DNA of 64,000 bases from Pirellulales bacterium (GTDB lineage Bacteria > Planctomycetota > Planctomycetia > Pirellulales > JACPPG01). Below the pieces are notes generated by a model. It did not search any database. It was not told where the DNA came from and worked only from the letters and a program-made list of their open reading frames with translations. The DNA is taken from assembly GCA_035546535.1 (NCBI GenBank), contig DASZWQ010000037.1:1-64000 (forward strand), in the 5' to 3' direction. Made by a program: the position numbers and the translations under genes. Below are positions 54,643-62,935 of this stretch, piece after piece (within the stretch, counting starts at the first letter, position 1; the number at the start of each line of letters is the position of its first letter).

Positions 54643-55791
54643 TTAGAATCCCAGCGAGCGGCCGATGACTTCTTTCATGATCTCGTTGGTGCCGGCGAAG
54701 ATCGTGGCGGCACGCGAGTCGATGTACGCCTTGGCGATCGGGTATTCGAGCATGTAGCCGTATCCACCGTGGAGTTGCAGGCATTGATCGACGACGCGCT
54801 TCTGCACGTCAGTCGTCCACCACTTCGCCATGCAGGCCTCGACCGGCGAGATGTTGCCGGCGTTGTGCTCGGTAAGGCAGCGGTCGACGAACACGCGGGC
54901 GATTTCGATCTCGGTCTTCATCTCGGCCAGTTTGAAGCGCGAGTTCTGAAACGTCCCGATCGGGCGGCCAAAGGCCTTGCGCTCCATGCAGTAGCGCGTC
55001 GTCCACTCGAAGGCGGCCTCGGCCGAGGCCACGGCGCCGACAGCCAAAATCAGGCGCTCTTGCGCCAGGTTTTCCATCAAGTAGTAGAAGCCGTGCCCTT
55101 CCTGCCCGAGCAGGTTTTCGCGCGGCACGTGAACATCGTTGAAGAACAGCTCGGCGGTATCCTGGGCGTGCATGCCCATCTTGTTCAGGCGGCGGCCGCG
55201 TTCGTAACCCGGCATGCCGCGCTCGATCACAACGAGGGACAATCCCTCGTGCGAACCCTGCTCCTTGGGCGCGGTCTTGACCGCGACGATCACCGCATCG
55301 TTCATGATGCCATTAGTGATAAACGTCTTGCTGCCGTTGACGATATATCCGTCGCCGTTCGGCGCGGCCGTGGTTTGAATCGCCGCCAGGTCGCTGCCGG
55401 TATTCGGTTCGGTCATGGCGATGGCCCAGATGCAATCGCCCTGCACCATCGGGGGAAACCAGCGTTTCTTTTGTTCTTCGGTGCCGAGGCGCAACAAGTA
55501 CGGCAGCACGATATCGGTGTGCAGCGGGAAACCCGGCCCTGTCGCGCCGACCCGCGCCAGCTCCTCGGTGACGATGGCGTTGAAGCGAAAGTCGTTGGTG
55601 CCAACGCCGCCGTACTCCTCGGGCACGGCCATGCACAGGAATCCGTACTCCCCCGCTTTCTTCCACACATCGCGCGAGACTTCGCCATCCTGCTCCCACT
55701 GTTCGTGGTGCGGCACGATGTCTTCCGCGACGAAGCGGCGAAACGAGTCGCGAAACAGGGCGTGCTGTTGCTCGAAAATATTTCGGTTCAT
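54643..55791 (-). CDS. Acyl-CoA dehydrogenase, long-chain/branched-chain type
   Basis: 382 residues from ATG 55791, overlapping the ligase stop by 4 bases (ATGA). Full acyl-CoA dehydrogenase fold with FAD-binding WAIAMTEPNTGSD and the QLHGGYGYMLEYPIAKAYIDSR end. The usual MCAD catalytic Glu position reads IFAGTNEIM (Ala), while a Glu sits in the helix before ERKAFGRP (AFEWTTRYCMERKAFG), as in LCAD and isovaleryl-CoA dehydrogenases. This points to long or branched acyl chains. FAD-linked first oxidation step of the cluster. An electron-transfer flavoprotein is not in the window. Confidence 0.9.
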   Translation of the reverse strand: MNRNIFEQQHALFRDSFRRFVAEDIVPHHEQWEQDGEVSRDVWKKAGEYGFLCMAVPEEYGGVGTNDFRFNAIVTEELARVGATGPGFPLHTDIVLPYLLRLGTEEQKKRWFPPMVQGDCIWAIAMTEPNTGSDLAAIQTTAAPNGDGYIVNGSKTFITNGIMNDAVIVAVKTAPKEQGSHEGLSLVVIERGMPGYERGRRLNKMGMHAQDTAELFFNDVHVPRENLLGQEGHGFYYLMENLAQERLILAVGAVASAEAAFEWTTRYCMERKAFGRPIGTFQNSRFKLAEMKTEIEIARVFVDRCLTEHNAGNISPVEACMAKWWTTDVQKRVVDQCLQLHGGYGYMLEYPIAKAYIDSRAATIFAGTNEIMKEVIGRSLGF

Positions 55792-57371
55792 GATGCTGTC
55801 TGTGCGGCTGATTCGGGCCAATACGCGGCTCGCAATTGCCGCTTGAGGATCTTTCCGGCGCCGCTGATCGGTAGCGGCTCGGTGCGAAATTCGACACTGC
55901 GCGGGCATTTGAAGCCCGCGATCAGCGTTCGACAGTGAGAAATAACGTCGTCCTCGGTCAGTTGCTGGCCCGGCTTGAGGTGCAAGATCGCGTGGACCTG
56001 CTCGCCCCATTTCTCGTGGGGAATACCGACCACGGCGCACATGGCGACCGCGCTGTGTTTGCAAATGGCATTTTCGACTTCGGCGGAATAGACGTTCTCG
56101 CCACCGGTGATGATCATGTCCTTGATCCGGTCGACGACGTACAAAAAGCCGTCTTCGTCCATGTAGCCGGCGTCGCCGGTGTGCATCCAGCCGCCGCGCA
56201 ACGTCTCGGCGGTTAACTCCGGCTGGTTCCAATAGCCCTTCATTACGCCGGGCCCGCGCACCAGAATCTGGCCGACGGTGCCGCGCGGGACTTCGCGGTC
56301 GTCGGGATCGGCAACTTTCACGTCGGCGATCTGAGCGGCCCGGCCCGCCGAGCGCAGCTTCGACACGTAGGGCCCGGAAAGTGCGTGATGCTTCGCCTCG
56401 AGCACAGTCGCCACAGGCGCCAGTTCGGTCATCCCGTAGGCCTGGGTGAAGCTCACCGACGGCATGACCCGCAGCGCCTGCTCGATCATGGCGCTGGGCA
56501 TGGGCGAGGCGCCATAAGTAATCATGTTCAGGCTTGATAGGTCGTGGACTGCGGGATTGAACTCGGCCAGCACCATTCCCAGCATCGTGGGAACCAGCAA
56601 CGTGACCGTCACCCGCTCTTCGCTAATCACGCGCAGCACGTCGGCGGGATCAAACTTCGGAATCACGACATGCGCGCCCGGCGCACTGGTGATGCCGACC
56701 ATCATGGCAATATCGGCCAGGTGAAACATCGGTGCCGCGTGCAGATAAACCGAATCCTCGCCGTCCGGCAGGCGCTGCAGTGAGGCGATGGCGTTGATAC
56801 TCATGTTGGCGTGCGTCAGGGTGACGCCCTTCGGCTCGCCGGTCGTCCCGCCCGTGTAATAGATGCCCGCCACGTCGTCCCCGTCGCGCATCGCGTCGTC
56901 GATCGGCGCGGCCTTGGCCAGCAGCTCTTCGTAAGAGAGAACATCCGCCGGCGGCGGTGCGTCCCCCATCGAGATGATGTGCTTTAGCTCAGGCGCCAAC
57001 TGCTTGAAGAGGGCCAGCGACACGCCCATCTGCTCGGCCAGTTGCAGGACAGGATCGTCGACCAGCAGGACTTCCGCCCCCGAGTCGCGCAGCATCTGCA
57101 CCAATTCCGGCGGCGCCGAGCGCACGTTGAGCGGCACCGAGATGCAACCCGCCCACCACGTGCCGTATATCGTTTCGATATACCGGTCACTGTTCAGCGC
57201 GAGGATCGCCACGCGGGAGTTCGTCCGCAGGCCGAGCCGCATAAGCGTACCCGCGAACCGGGCAATACGATTTTCGAACTCCGCCCAGGTGCGGCGTCGC
57301 GCGCCGAAAATCGTGGCTGGGCTTGCCGCGCGTAATTGGACCGCCCGACGAATCGCTCGAGTGAGTTGCAT
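55788..57371 (-). CDS. AMP-forming acyl-CoA ligase
   Basis: 527 residues. ANL superfamily: P-loop YYTGGTTGEPKGV (about 173-185), YGMTELAPVA, the hinge GDAGYMDEDGFLYVVDRIKDMI and the catalytic Lys in SGAGKILKRQLR. It activates a fatty or related acid to its CoA thioester. ATG 57371 is 7 bases after the TetR stop, and the gene ends in a 4-base overlap with the dehydrogenase, so the three are clearly one unit. Chain specificity cannot be read from the sequence. Confidence 0.9.
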   Translation of the reverse strand: MQLTRAIRRAVQLRAASPATIFGARRRTWAEFENRIARFAGTLMRLGLRTNSRVAILALNSDRYIETIYGTWWAGCISVPLNVRSAPPELVQMLRDSGAEVLLVDDPVLQLAEQMGVSLALFKQLAPELKHIISMGDAPPPADVLSYEELLAKAAPIDDAMRDGDDVAGIYYTGGTTGEPKGVTLTHANMSINAIASLQRLPDGEDSVYLHAAPMFHLADIAMMVGITSAPGAHVVIPKFDPADVLRVISEERVTVTLLVPTMLGMVLAEFNPAVHDLSSLNMITYGASPMPSAMIEQALRVMPSVSFTQAYGMTELAPVATVLEAKHHALSGPYVSKLRSAGRAAQIADVKVADPDDREVPRGTVGQILVRGPGVMKGYWNQPELTAETLRGGWMHTGDAGYMDEDGFLYVVDRIKDMIITGGENVYSAEVENAICKHSAVAMCAVVGIPHEKWGEQVHAILHLKPGQQLTEDDVISHCRTLIAGFKCPRSVEFRTEPLPISGAGKILKRQLRAAYWPESAAQTAS

Positions 57372-57378
57372 AGCCGAC

Positions 57379-58038
57379 CTAATCCTCTTTGCCGGTGCCC
57401 CGACGTTCCTCGAGCACCGCGCTCATCAAACGCTCCCAAAGCTTGAGAGCCTGGCGGCGATGCCGATCGTCGTCTTTCACGATTTTTTGCAAGGCCATCC
57501 CGCGCATCATGTGCACCGTCAGGTGCATCATCAGCTCGAAATCGGGATGATCGACGTAACCCGCATAAAGCTCGCGTAGCAGTTGCGAGCTGGCCTGTGC
57601 GAACTCTTTCTCGATGGGCCATAGCGCCGTGTGCAGCTCACGATCGGTCCGCGAGGCGACGATCAAATCCAAGACCGCCATGAACAAGGAATTCGACGAA
57701 TAGGACCACACCAGCTCGGTCATCTGCGGAATGCCCCGCTTGCCGGCCGGCAACGCCGCGGCTTCGCGACGCAGATCGGCGAGCCGACGATCGGCCAGGT
57801 GGCGAATGGCGCTTGTGACCAGCTCGACCTTCGACGGAAAATGATGCAGTTGCGCCCCGCGCGAGACCCCCGCGCGGTCCGCCACGTCGGTCGTGGTCAT
57901 ACGGGCGTAGCCCAGTTCCACCAGGCACTCGATCGCGGCGTCGAGGAGCTTTTCGCGCGTCGCGGCACTGCGTTCTTCTTGCGTCCGACGAGGGCGCTTT
58001 GAAGACATTTGGGTAGCGCGACGTGTGGTTTGTGCCAT
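57379..58038 (-). CDS. TetR-family regulator of the beta-oxidation cluster
   Basis: 219 residues from ATG 58038. N-terminal TetR helix-turn-helix: TREKLLDAAIECLVELGYARMTTTDVADRAGVSRGAQLHHFPSK (about 25-70). The C-terminal ligand domain (about 80-210) is of the TetR_C type used by acyl-CoA-responsive regulators. It is the first gene of the transcript that it probably controls. An AAACA-N8-TGTTT inverted repeat 25-42 bases upstream (58063-58080) is a possible operator, but it is short. AAGGCGG is the likely ribosome-binding site. Confidence 0.85.
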   Translation of the reverse strand: MAQTTRRATQMSSKRPRRTQEERSAATREKLLDAAIECLVELGYARMTTTDVADRAGVSRGAQLHHFPSKVELVTSAIRHLADRRLADLRREAAALPAGKRGIPQMTELVWSYSSNSLFMAVLDLIVASRTDRELHTALWPIEKEFAQASSQLLRELYAGYVDHPDFELMMHLTVHMMRGMALQKIVKDDDRHRRQALKLWERLMSAVLEERRGTGKED

Positions 58039-58290
58039 GGAAGAATCCGCCTTGGACGAAAGAAACAATCTATCCTGTTTGTATTTTGGAGCAAGCGTTT
58101 TCGCGACATTGGGACGCCGACTTTGGCGACCATGAAGTCCTGCTTCGCCTTCGGCCCCACGCAAAGCGGAGATCCATCGGAACGGCTGGCGTCCGTGCAG
58201 CTCAGTTCCGCCGATAAAGGCCGTCCCCAAGCCGATCGGCGATAGACAGCAAGTGGCCGAGCGTTTTGGTGCGCCGCCAGGCACCCAGAA

Positions 58291-58326
58291 AGCAAAAAGC
58301 CAGAACGACTTTGTCGTCCTGGCTTT
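58291..58326 (-). terminator. Intrinsic terminator of tRNA-Asp
   Basis: 14-bp stem (AAAGCCAG / CTGGCTTT at the base, ACGAC / GTCGT at the top, one A-C mismatch) with loop TTT. On the minus strand it is followed by TTTTTGCTTT. It lies 25 bases beyond the 3' end of tRNA-Asp. Confidence 0.85.
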
Positions 58327-58350
58327 GCGTTAATCCTGACAAGTTCTCAG

Positions 58351-58424
<74 letters not shown>

Positions 58425-58686
58425 GAGGGCTGAAACGGTGAATTATAGCCCCGCCGGGACCCCTCGCAAGCGGTCCGCAGCCGGCGCCGGGGGCAGATCG
58501 ACAGACCACGAGAACGCCCGCGAGCGCGACCGGCGCCCATTTCGAGATACCGACTTGCCGATCCGCCCAGGACCGGCGTCCTGTCGTGCCGAAAATACCG
58601 TCGGCGAGGGCGGCGCACCCGAAATGATGGCCTACGCTTTCCTCGGGCGCAACCCCGCGCGTAGAGGGCCACGGAGAGTTCGTCGC

Positions 58687-58830
58687 ATGCACATGATTTC
58701 GCGGTATTTCAACGTCACGCTGCATTACTTCGATCGCCTCAACAGCCATCAATGGATCTGGCTCTTGATCGGCATCGTGCTGTTGGGCCTCTATTGCATG
58801 CGCGGTTTCGGCTCGCGCGCGAAGTACTAA
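58687..58830 (+). CDS. 47-residue single-pass membrane protein
   Basis: Too short for most gene finders but convincing: GGAG about 12 bases before the ATG, an N-terminal SRYFNVTLHYFDRLNSHQWI segment, one TM helix (about 23-38, WIWLLIGIVLLGLYCM) and the tail RGFGSRAKY. The frame continues open upstream, but that part is Arg/Pro-rich noise. I believe I have seen like-sized proteins with DRLNxHQW and MRGFGSR in other planctomycetes. Function unknown. Confidence 0.65.
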   Translation: MHMISRYFNVTLHYFDRLNSHQWIWLLIGIVLLGLYCMRGFGSRAKY

Positions 58831-58878
58831 GAGCGACGGGACGCTTTGAGCCGGCAGCCGTTCAAGGAGAAGACCTTT

Positions 58879-58964
58879 GCCACGGAGGTCGCAGTGGAGA
58901 CAGAGAAGCGATTAGGAAATCGCCAACGAAATCCTGCCTCGGTGAACTCTGTGTGCTCGGTGGC
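58879..58964. repeat. Inverted CACGGAG/CTCGGTG dispersed repeat
   Basis: Left arm 58879-58908 (GCCACGGAGGTCGCAGTGGA, then GACAGAGAAG) and right arm 58941-58964 (AACTCTGTGTGCTCGGTGGC) are imperfect inverted copies of the CCACGGAG...ACAGAG type found between genes in many planctomycetes. It lies between the ends of convergent genes. Confidence 0.6.
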
Positions 58965-58994
58965 TAATCCCTGCAACAGCAAAGCAAAAGAGCT

Positions 58995-60749
58995 TTACAG
59001 CACTTCCCGGCCCCCGGCGCGCATCTGGTTCGATAGGGCGCGGCTGCGGCGAGCAATCCTGCGCCAGAACCATTTCCAGGTGTGCTTCTCCAACGGCGCG
59101 ACAGAGACGTAGGCACGCAAAAACCGCAGTCGGTCGGTACGCGTGACCCAGGGATGCGCTTCCATGCTCGTGGCCAGCCGCGCCAGATTGCGTGCGCGGC
59201 GCCGCTCGGTGAGCGAGCGCACGATACGTACACCGTCGAGATCGATCAAATAAGCGGTCAGCTTTCCCGCCCGCTCGGCCAACATGAGATTCTGTGCTTT
59301 CAAGTCGCGATGATCGACGTTCCAGGCGTGCATGCGTCCCAACATGCGCGCAAGCACGACCGTGGCGTGACGCGCCGCGTGCCGCCGATCGACCGGCGAT
59401 AGCGCGGCCACGCGCGCCGCGAAATCGTGCAAATGATCCCCGTCGACCCATTCGGTGGCCAGGTAGCTTTCCCAGCGGGGTCCACCGGTGCGCGGCTCGA
59501 CAACCAATAGCGGCCTGGCCGTGTCGATGCCGCGCTCGCGCAGCGCGTGCCCCAGGTGCCAGGCCCGCAACGCCCGGCTGCGCCGAAAGAACGCCAGAAT
59601 GGCCTTTCGCCACAGCCGATAGCACGATCGCTTGTAAGCGGCGGGCGTAGGCCGTCCTTCGAGCAGCATCGTGGCCTTCACCACCTGGCTCGCTGAACAA
59701 ACTTTGATCATCTGCGCATCAGGAGCCGCGAAGGGAGCGTCGGGCTGCTGCATCAAGGCCACGAGGTCGCCCCGCGCCAGATCGCGCACGGCATACCCTA
59801 CGGCCTTCGATGTTTTGACGCGCGTGTAATCACGGTTCGAACGCAGGCAGCGCTTGTCGCGCTCGCTGAAGATTCGCCGCGCGTGGGCCCGGCTGCGGCG
59901 GACGATTTCATTGCCGGCGGCCACCGGATCGGCCAGCGTCAGCTCCGGTCGGGCGGCCAGGTAGGCTTCCCAGAATCTCCAGCGCTCGCTGCGCGATGAG
60001 CGGTCGAGCCATGCCGCGGCGAACATCGCCAGGCTATCGCGACTGTGCGTCCAGCCCAGCGGCGACGAAAACCACATCTTGGGCAGATCGATCAGGTGCA
60101 GTTCGGGCAGTGCGCTCGCCGATTCATCCGGACTGAGCGTGTTCAAGCCGACCAGGATATTGCCCCGATGGAAATCGGTGTGATAGACGCCGGCGCGATG
60201 AGCCGCGGCGCACAGCTTCGCCAAGGCGAGCGTGATCCGCGGCCGCAGCCGCGCCTGGTCTTGCGGGGCAAGCTTGGGCAGGCACTCATCGGCATAGCGC
60301 TCCAGAGTACAAGAATCGGGGATGGCCTCGCTGACAAAGTAGCTGTCACGCACCAATCCGCGGCGGGAGTGTTCGCCCAAGGCGATCGGCGTCACGGTCG
60401 GCACCTGGCGGCGGCGGACCTCCAGCGCATTGCGCCATTCACGCCGGGCAGCGCTGCCACGCAATAAGTGCGTCAGTGCGTTCAAGAACGCCAGCACACG
60501 ATAGTGCTTGAGGAAGAACGACCGCTGCGGCAGGTCGACGCGGTAGACCGTCCGGTGCGAAGCATGCTTGACGACGTGGACGCGCCCTTCGGCCAGCCAC
60601 TCATCCAAGCGCAACCCCTGTGGGCCGATGAGCAACGTTCGCCAGGCCGTTGAGACGCTCCAGCGCACGCCGTCGGTCGTTCCCGGCGCCAGCGTTACGC
60701 CGGGGGGCTCGTCGAGCAGCGCGTTTTCGACCAGTTGTGATCCTTCCAT
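58995..60749 (-). CDS. Tandem double WaaP/Kdo-kinase-like protein
   Basis: 584 residues made of two kinase-like halves. First half: glycine-poor N-lobe with FFLKHYRV and catalytic loop YHTDFHRGNIL (about 188-198), then LIDLPKM in place of DFG. Second half: catalytic loop DHRDLKAQNLML (about 478-489), then LIDLDGVRIV. Both belong to the lipopolysaccharide-kinase (WaaP/InaA) group that phosphorylates heptose or Kdo of the LPS inner core on the cytoplasmic face. The second half looks complete; the first has an altered metal loop. Members with two domains in tandem are uncommon. The heptose-type PfkB kinase at 62936 fits an LPS role. Confidence 0.8.
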   Translation of the reverse strand: MEGSQLVENALLDEPPGVTLAPGTTDGVRWSVSTAWRTLLIGPQGLRLDEWLAEGRVHVVKHASHRTVYRVDLPQRSFFLKHYRVLAFLNALTHLLRGSAARREWRNALEVRRRQVPTVTPIALGEHSRRGLVRDSYFVSEAIPDSCTLERYADECLPKLAPQDQARLRPRITLALAKLCAAAHRAGVYHTDFHRGNILVGLNTLSPDESASALPELHLIDLPKMWFSSPLGWTHSRDSLAMFAAAWLDRSSRSERWRFWEAYLAARPELTLADPVAAGNEIVRRSRAHARRIFSERDKRCLRSNRDYTRVKTSKAVGYAVRDLARGDLVALMQQPDAPFAAPDAQMIKVCSASQVVKATMLLEGRPTPAAYKRSCYRLWRKAILAFFRRSRALRAWHLGHALRERGIDTARPLLVVEPRTGGPRWESYLATEWVDGDHLHDFAARVAALSPVDRRHAARHATVVLARMLGRMHAWNVDHRDLKAQNLMLAERAGKLTAYLIDLDGVRIVRSLTERRRARNLARLATSMEAHPWVTRTDRLRFLRAYVSVAPLEKHTWKWFWRRIARRSRALSNQMRAGGREVL

Positions 60750-60806
60750 GAATCACCGGGCACGGATCGTCGGAGCGAAAGTGGCAAAACAGCGCAAGCC
60801 GTGGCG

Positions 60807-61733
60807 TTAGTACACCCCGGCCGCGGGATTGTACCCGAAAGCGTCACCTTGGCGCAGATCAGCCTCGGCCAGTTCGCTGTGGCCCAGTCTCTCGTGAACC
60901 AGCCCCCGATGATGGTACATCACTGCCATCGCGTTTTCGTGCCGACGAATGGCCCGAGCTAGCACCCGGCCCCGGTGGGGATGATTCGCCAGGAACATCC
61001 CCGTCGGCACTTGCTGCTCGGCGATTTCCAGGGCCCGATCAAGGTCCTTCAGCGCCTCACCATCCTCGCCTCGCAGGTAATAGATGTATCCGCGCGTATC
61101 CAGGTAATGAGCGTTGTCCGGCTCCATTTCGAGCGCCTGCTGAATGTCGGCCAGAGCTTCGTCGAGCTCCCGGTTGGCGATAGCCCGGATGTACGCGCGT
61201 GAGTTGAGCAGATGGGGCGCGGCACGATACATTCTCACCGCTTCGTTGATATCGCGAATCGCGTCGTCATGGCGTTCCATGCGCTGCAAGCACATGGAGC
61301 GTAGCTCGAAGGCATCGCTCGACGTCGGCGCCAGGCTGATGACTCGATTAAAGTCGGCCAGGCTGCCCTCAAGATCCCCCTTTTCCAGTCGCACCGTGCC
61401 TCGGAAGGCATAGATCTGAGCCGATTTATCGGTCCATGCCAGGGCCCGATCGAGATCGCGCAGGGCACCGTCCAGATCGTCGGCGGCCTGCTTCTGGAAC
61501 GCATGCCCAGCCAGCCATTCCGCCACGCGGCGGCTGATCGGTTCGCCCAGCTCGGCGCGGACGATGGCCATCGTGCCAGCCCCGAGGGCCAACAGTATGA
61601 GCAAGAGACGCAGCGTGAAGGTGCCGCGCGGCGTGCGCCGTGGCGCTTCGGGCGACTCGGCAGCCTGCAAAGGGCCGAGGGTGGGCGGAATGGGAAACCC
61701 ATGAGCATCCAGGCGAACGTCGGAAGGATTCAT
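60807..61733 (-). CDS. Membrane-anchored TPR protein
   Basis: 308 residues: a cytoplasmic Pro-rich tail (1-38), one TM helix (about 40-58, LRLLLILLALGAGTMAIV), then about six TPRs (ADDLDGALRDLDRALAW, GDLEGSLADFNRVISLAP, DDAIRDINEAVRMY, LDEALADIQQALEMEP, GEALKDLDRALEIAE, HSELAEADLRQGDAFGY). It probably sits in the periplasm as a scaffold. It is transcribed toward the double kinase gene (57 bp between) and may share its transcript. Confidence 0.75.
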   Translation of the reverse strand: MNPSDVRLDAHGFPIPPTLGPLQAAESPEAPRRTPRGTFTLRLLLILLALGAGTMAIVRAELGEPISRRVAEWLAGHAFQKQAADDLDGALRDLDRALAWTDKSAQIYAFRGTVRLEKGDLEGSLADFNRVISLAPTSSDAFELRSMCLQRMERHDDAIRDINEAVRMYRAAPHLLNSRAYIRAIANRELDEALADIQQALEMEPDNAHYLDTRGYIYYLRGEDGEALKDLDRALEIAEQQVPTGMFLANHPHRGRVLARAIRRHENAMAVMYHHRGLVHERLGHSELAEADLRQGDAFGYNPAAGVY

Positions 61734-62104
61734 CGCTGTCGACCTGTGGAGAACGCCGCCCGATTACCGCTCTCGAAGCGTGGCAGAATCAATTCAAGTG
61801 GGGCCAATCAACTTTACAGTATCCCTGCCGACGGCGGCCGGCAAGTCACGACCGGCCGGCGCGGCCGCAGAGCCGCCGCCGGGAGGCGACAGGCGCCGAA
61901 AAGACGCTGCACGCTGCCCACGCACTCTGCGGTCGTGCGGATTTGGGTGCCTTGCCGGCTTGTACCGTTTGACTAAACTGCCAGTTCCTTGGCGATCAAA
62001 CGGCCCCCGAGGCCCGGATGCCATGCCCCCGGCGGACATTTTGTCCGCTCACCGTTTGGCTGCTTGTGCATCCCGAATTTTCCAGAGAAGCAGCACTTTC
62101 TGCT
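61734..62104. other. Intergenic, 371 bp, divergent promoter region
   Basis: Lies between the TPR gene and the HAD/PfkB pair. A GTG-started frame at 61780 runs for about 120 codons but loses any protein-like composition after the first 20 residues, so I do not call it. No repeat or RNA gene was recognised. Confidence 0.35.
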
Positions 62105-62935
62105 ATGTCCCAAAAAGTAGTTCCCTCAGGCGCGATCGAAGTTCTGCGTCCTGATTTTCCCCGCGGCGAATTCCGCGCGGTGATGTTCGACTTCGACGGC
62201 ACGCTGTCGCTGATTCGCCGCAACTGGCAGGCCGTGATGATCCCCATGATGGTCGACGTGCTGGCCGAGATCGGCACCGGCGAAACGCGCGAGCAATTGC
62301 ACGAGCACGTCGAAGAGTTCGTCATGCGGCTCAACGGCAAGCAAACCATCTACCAGATGATTCAGTTGGCCGACGAAGTGAAGGCCCGCGGGGCCTCGCC
62401 GCGCGATCCGCTGCATTACAAAAATCAATATCACGACCTGCTGTGGGAACAAGTCGGCGGACGCGTCGAGGCCTTGCGTGAAAAGCGCGTGGCCCCTGAC
62501 GAGATGACCGTGCCCGGCTCGCGACGCTTGCTCGAGCAGTTACGCGATCGTGGGCTGACCTTGTACCTGGCCTCGGGCACCGATCTGAAATACGTCCGCG
62601 ACGAGGTGGCCGTCCTGGGGCTTTCCGAATTCTTCGGCGAGCATATTTACGGCGCGCTCGACGATTATCGCAATTTCTCCAAGGCCATGATCATCGAGCG
62701 CATCATCAAGGATATGAACGTCGGCGCGCATCAGCTACTGGCGTTCGGTGATGGCTTCGTCGAGATCGAGGAAACGCGCCGCGCCGGTGGCGTGGCCGTG
62801 GGCGTGGCCAGCGATGAAGAAACACGCCAGGGCATCAATGCCTGGAAACGCGAGCGGCTGATCCGCGCCGGCGCCGACATCATCATCGGCGACTATCGCC
62901 AGCAAGACGAGCTCTTGGCGCTCTTGGGCTTGTAA
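62105..62935 (+). CDS. HAD-family hydrolase (phosphoglycolate-phosphatase type)
   Basis: 276 residues from ATG 62105. HAD motifs: I, MFDFDGTLS (nucleophile Asp); II, LYLASGTD; III, Lys in FSKAMIIERII; IV, LLAFGDGFVEIEE. The cap domain (about 45-140) is helical, type C1. Another 29 residues are open upstream but look non-coding. The stop is directly followed by the ATG of the kinase gene, so they form a tight pair, as do GmhB-type phosphatases and HldE-type kinases in heptose synthesis. That role is an inference. Confidence 0.85.
   Translation: MSQKVVPSGAIEVLRPDFPRGEFRAVMFDFDGTLSLIRRNWQAVMIPMMVDVLAEIGTGETREQLHEHVEEFVMRLNGKQTIYQMIQLADEVKARGASPRDPLHYKNQYHDLLWEQVGGRVEALREKRVAPDEMTVPGSRRLLEQLRDRGLTLYLASGTDLKYVRDEVAVLGLSEFFGEHIYGALDDYRNFSKAMIIERIIKDMNVGAHQLLAFGDGFVEIEETRRAGGVAVGVASDEETRQGINAWKRERLIRAGADIIIGDYRQQDELLALLGL

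Noticed and set aside
58063-58080. AAACA-N8-TGTTT as a TetR operator
   Set aside because: Arms are only five bases, which is expected by chance; mentioned with the TetR gene but not listed as a site.
58438-58686. Upstream extension of the 47-residue membrane protein
   Set aside because: Arg/Pro/Gly-rich translation typical of non-coding high-GC sequence; a good ribosome-binding site supports the later ATG.
61780-62154. Open frame of about 124 codons before the HAD gene
   Set aside because: GTG start without a ribosome-binding site, composition turns to Arg/Cys-rich noise after 20 residues, and it runs into the HAD gene in another frame.
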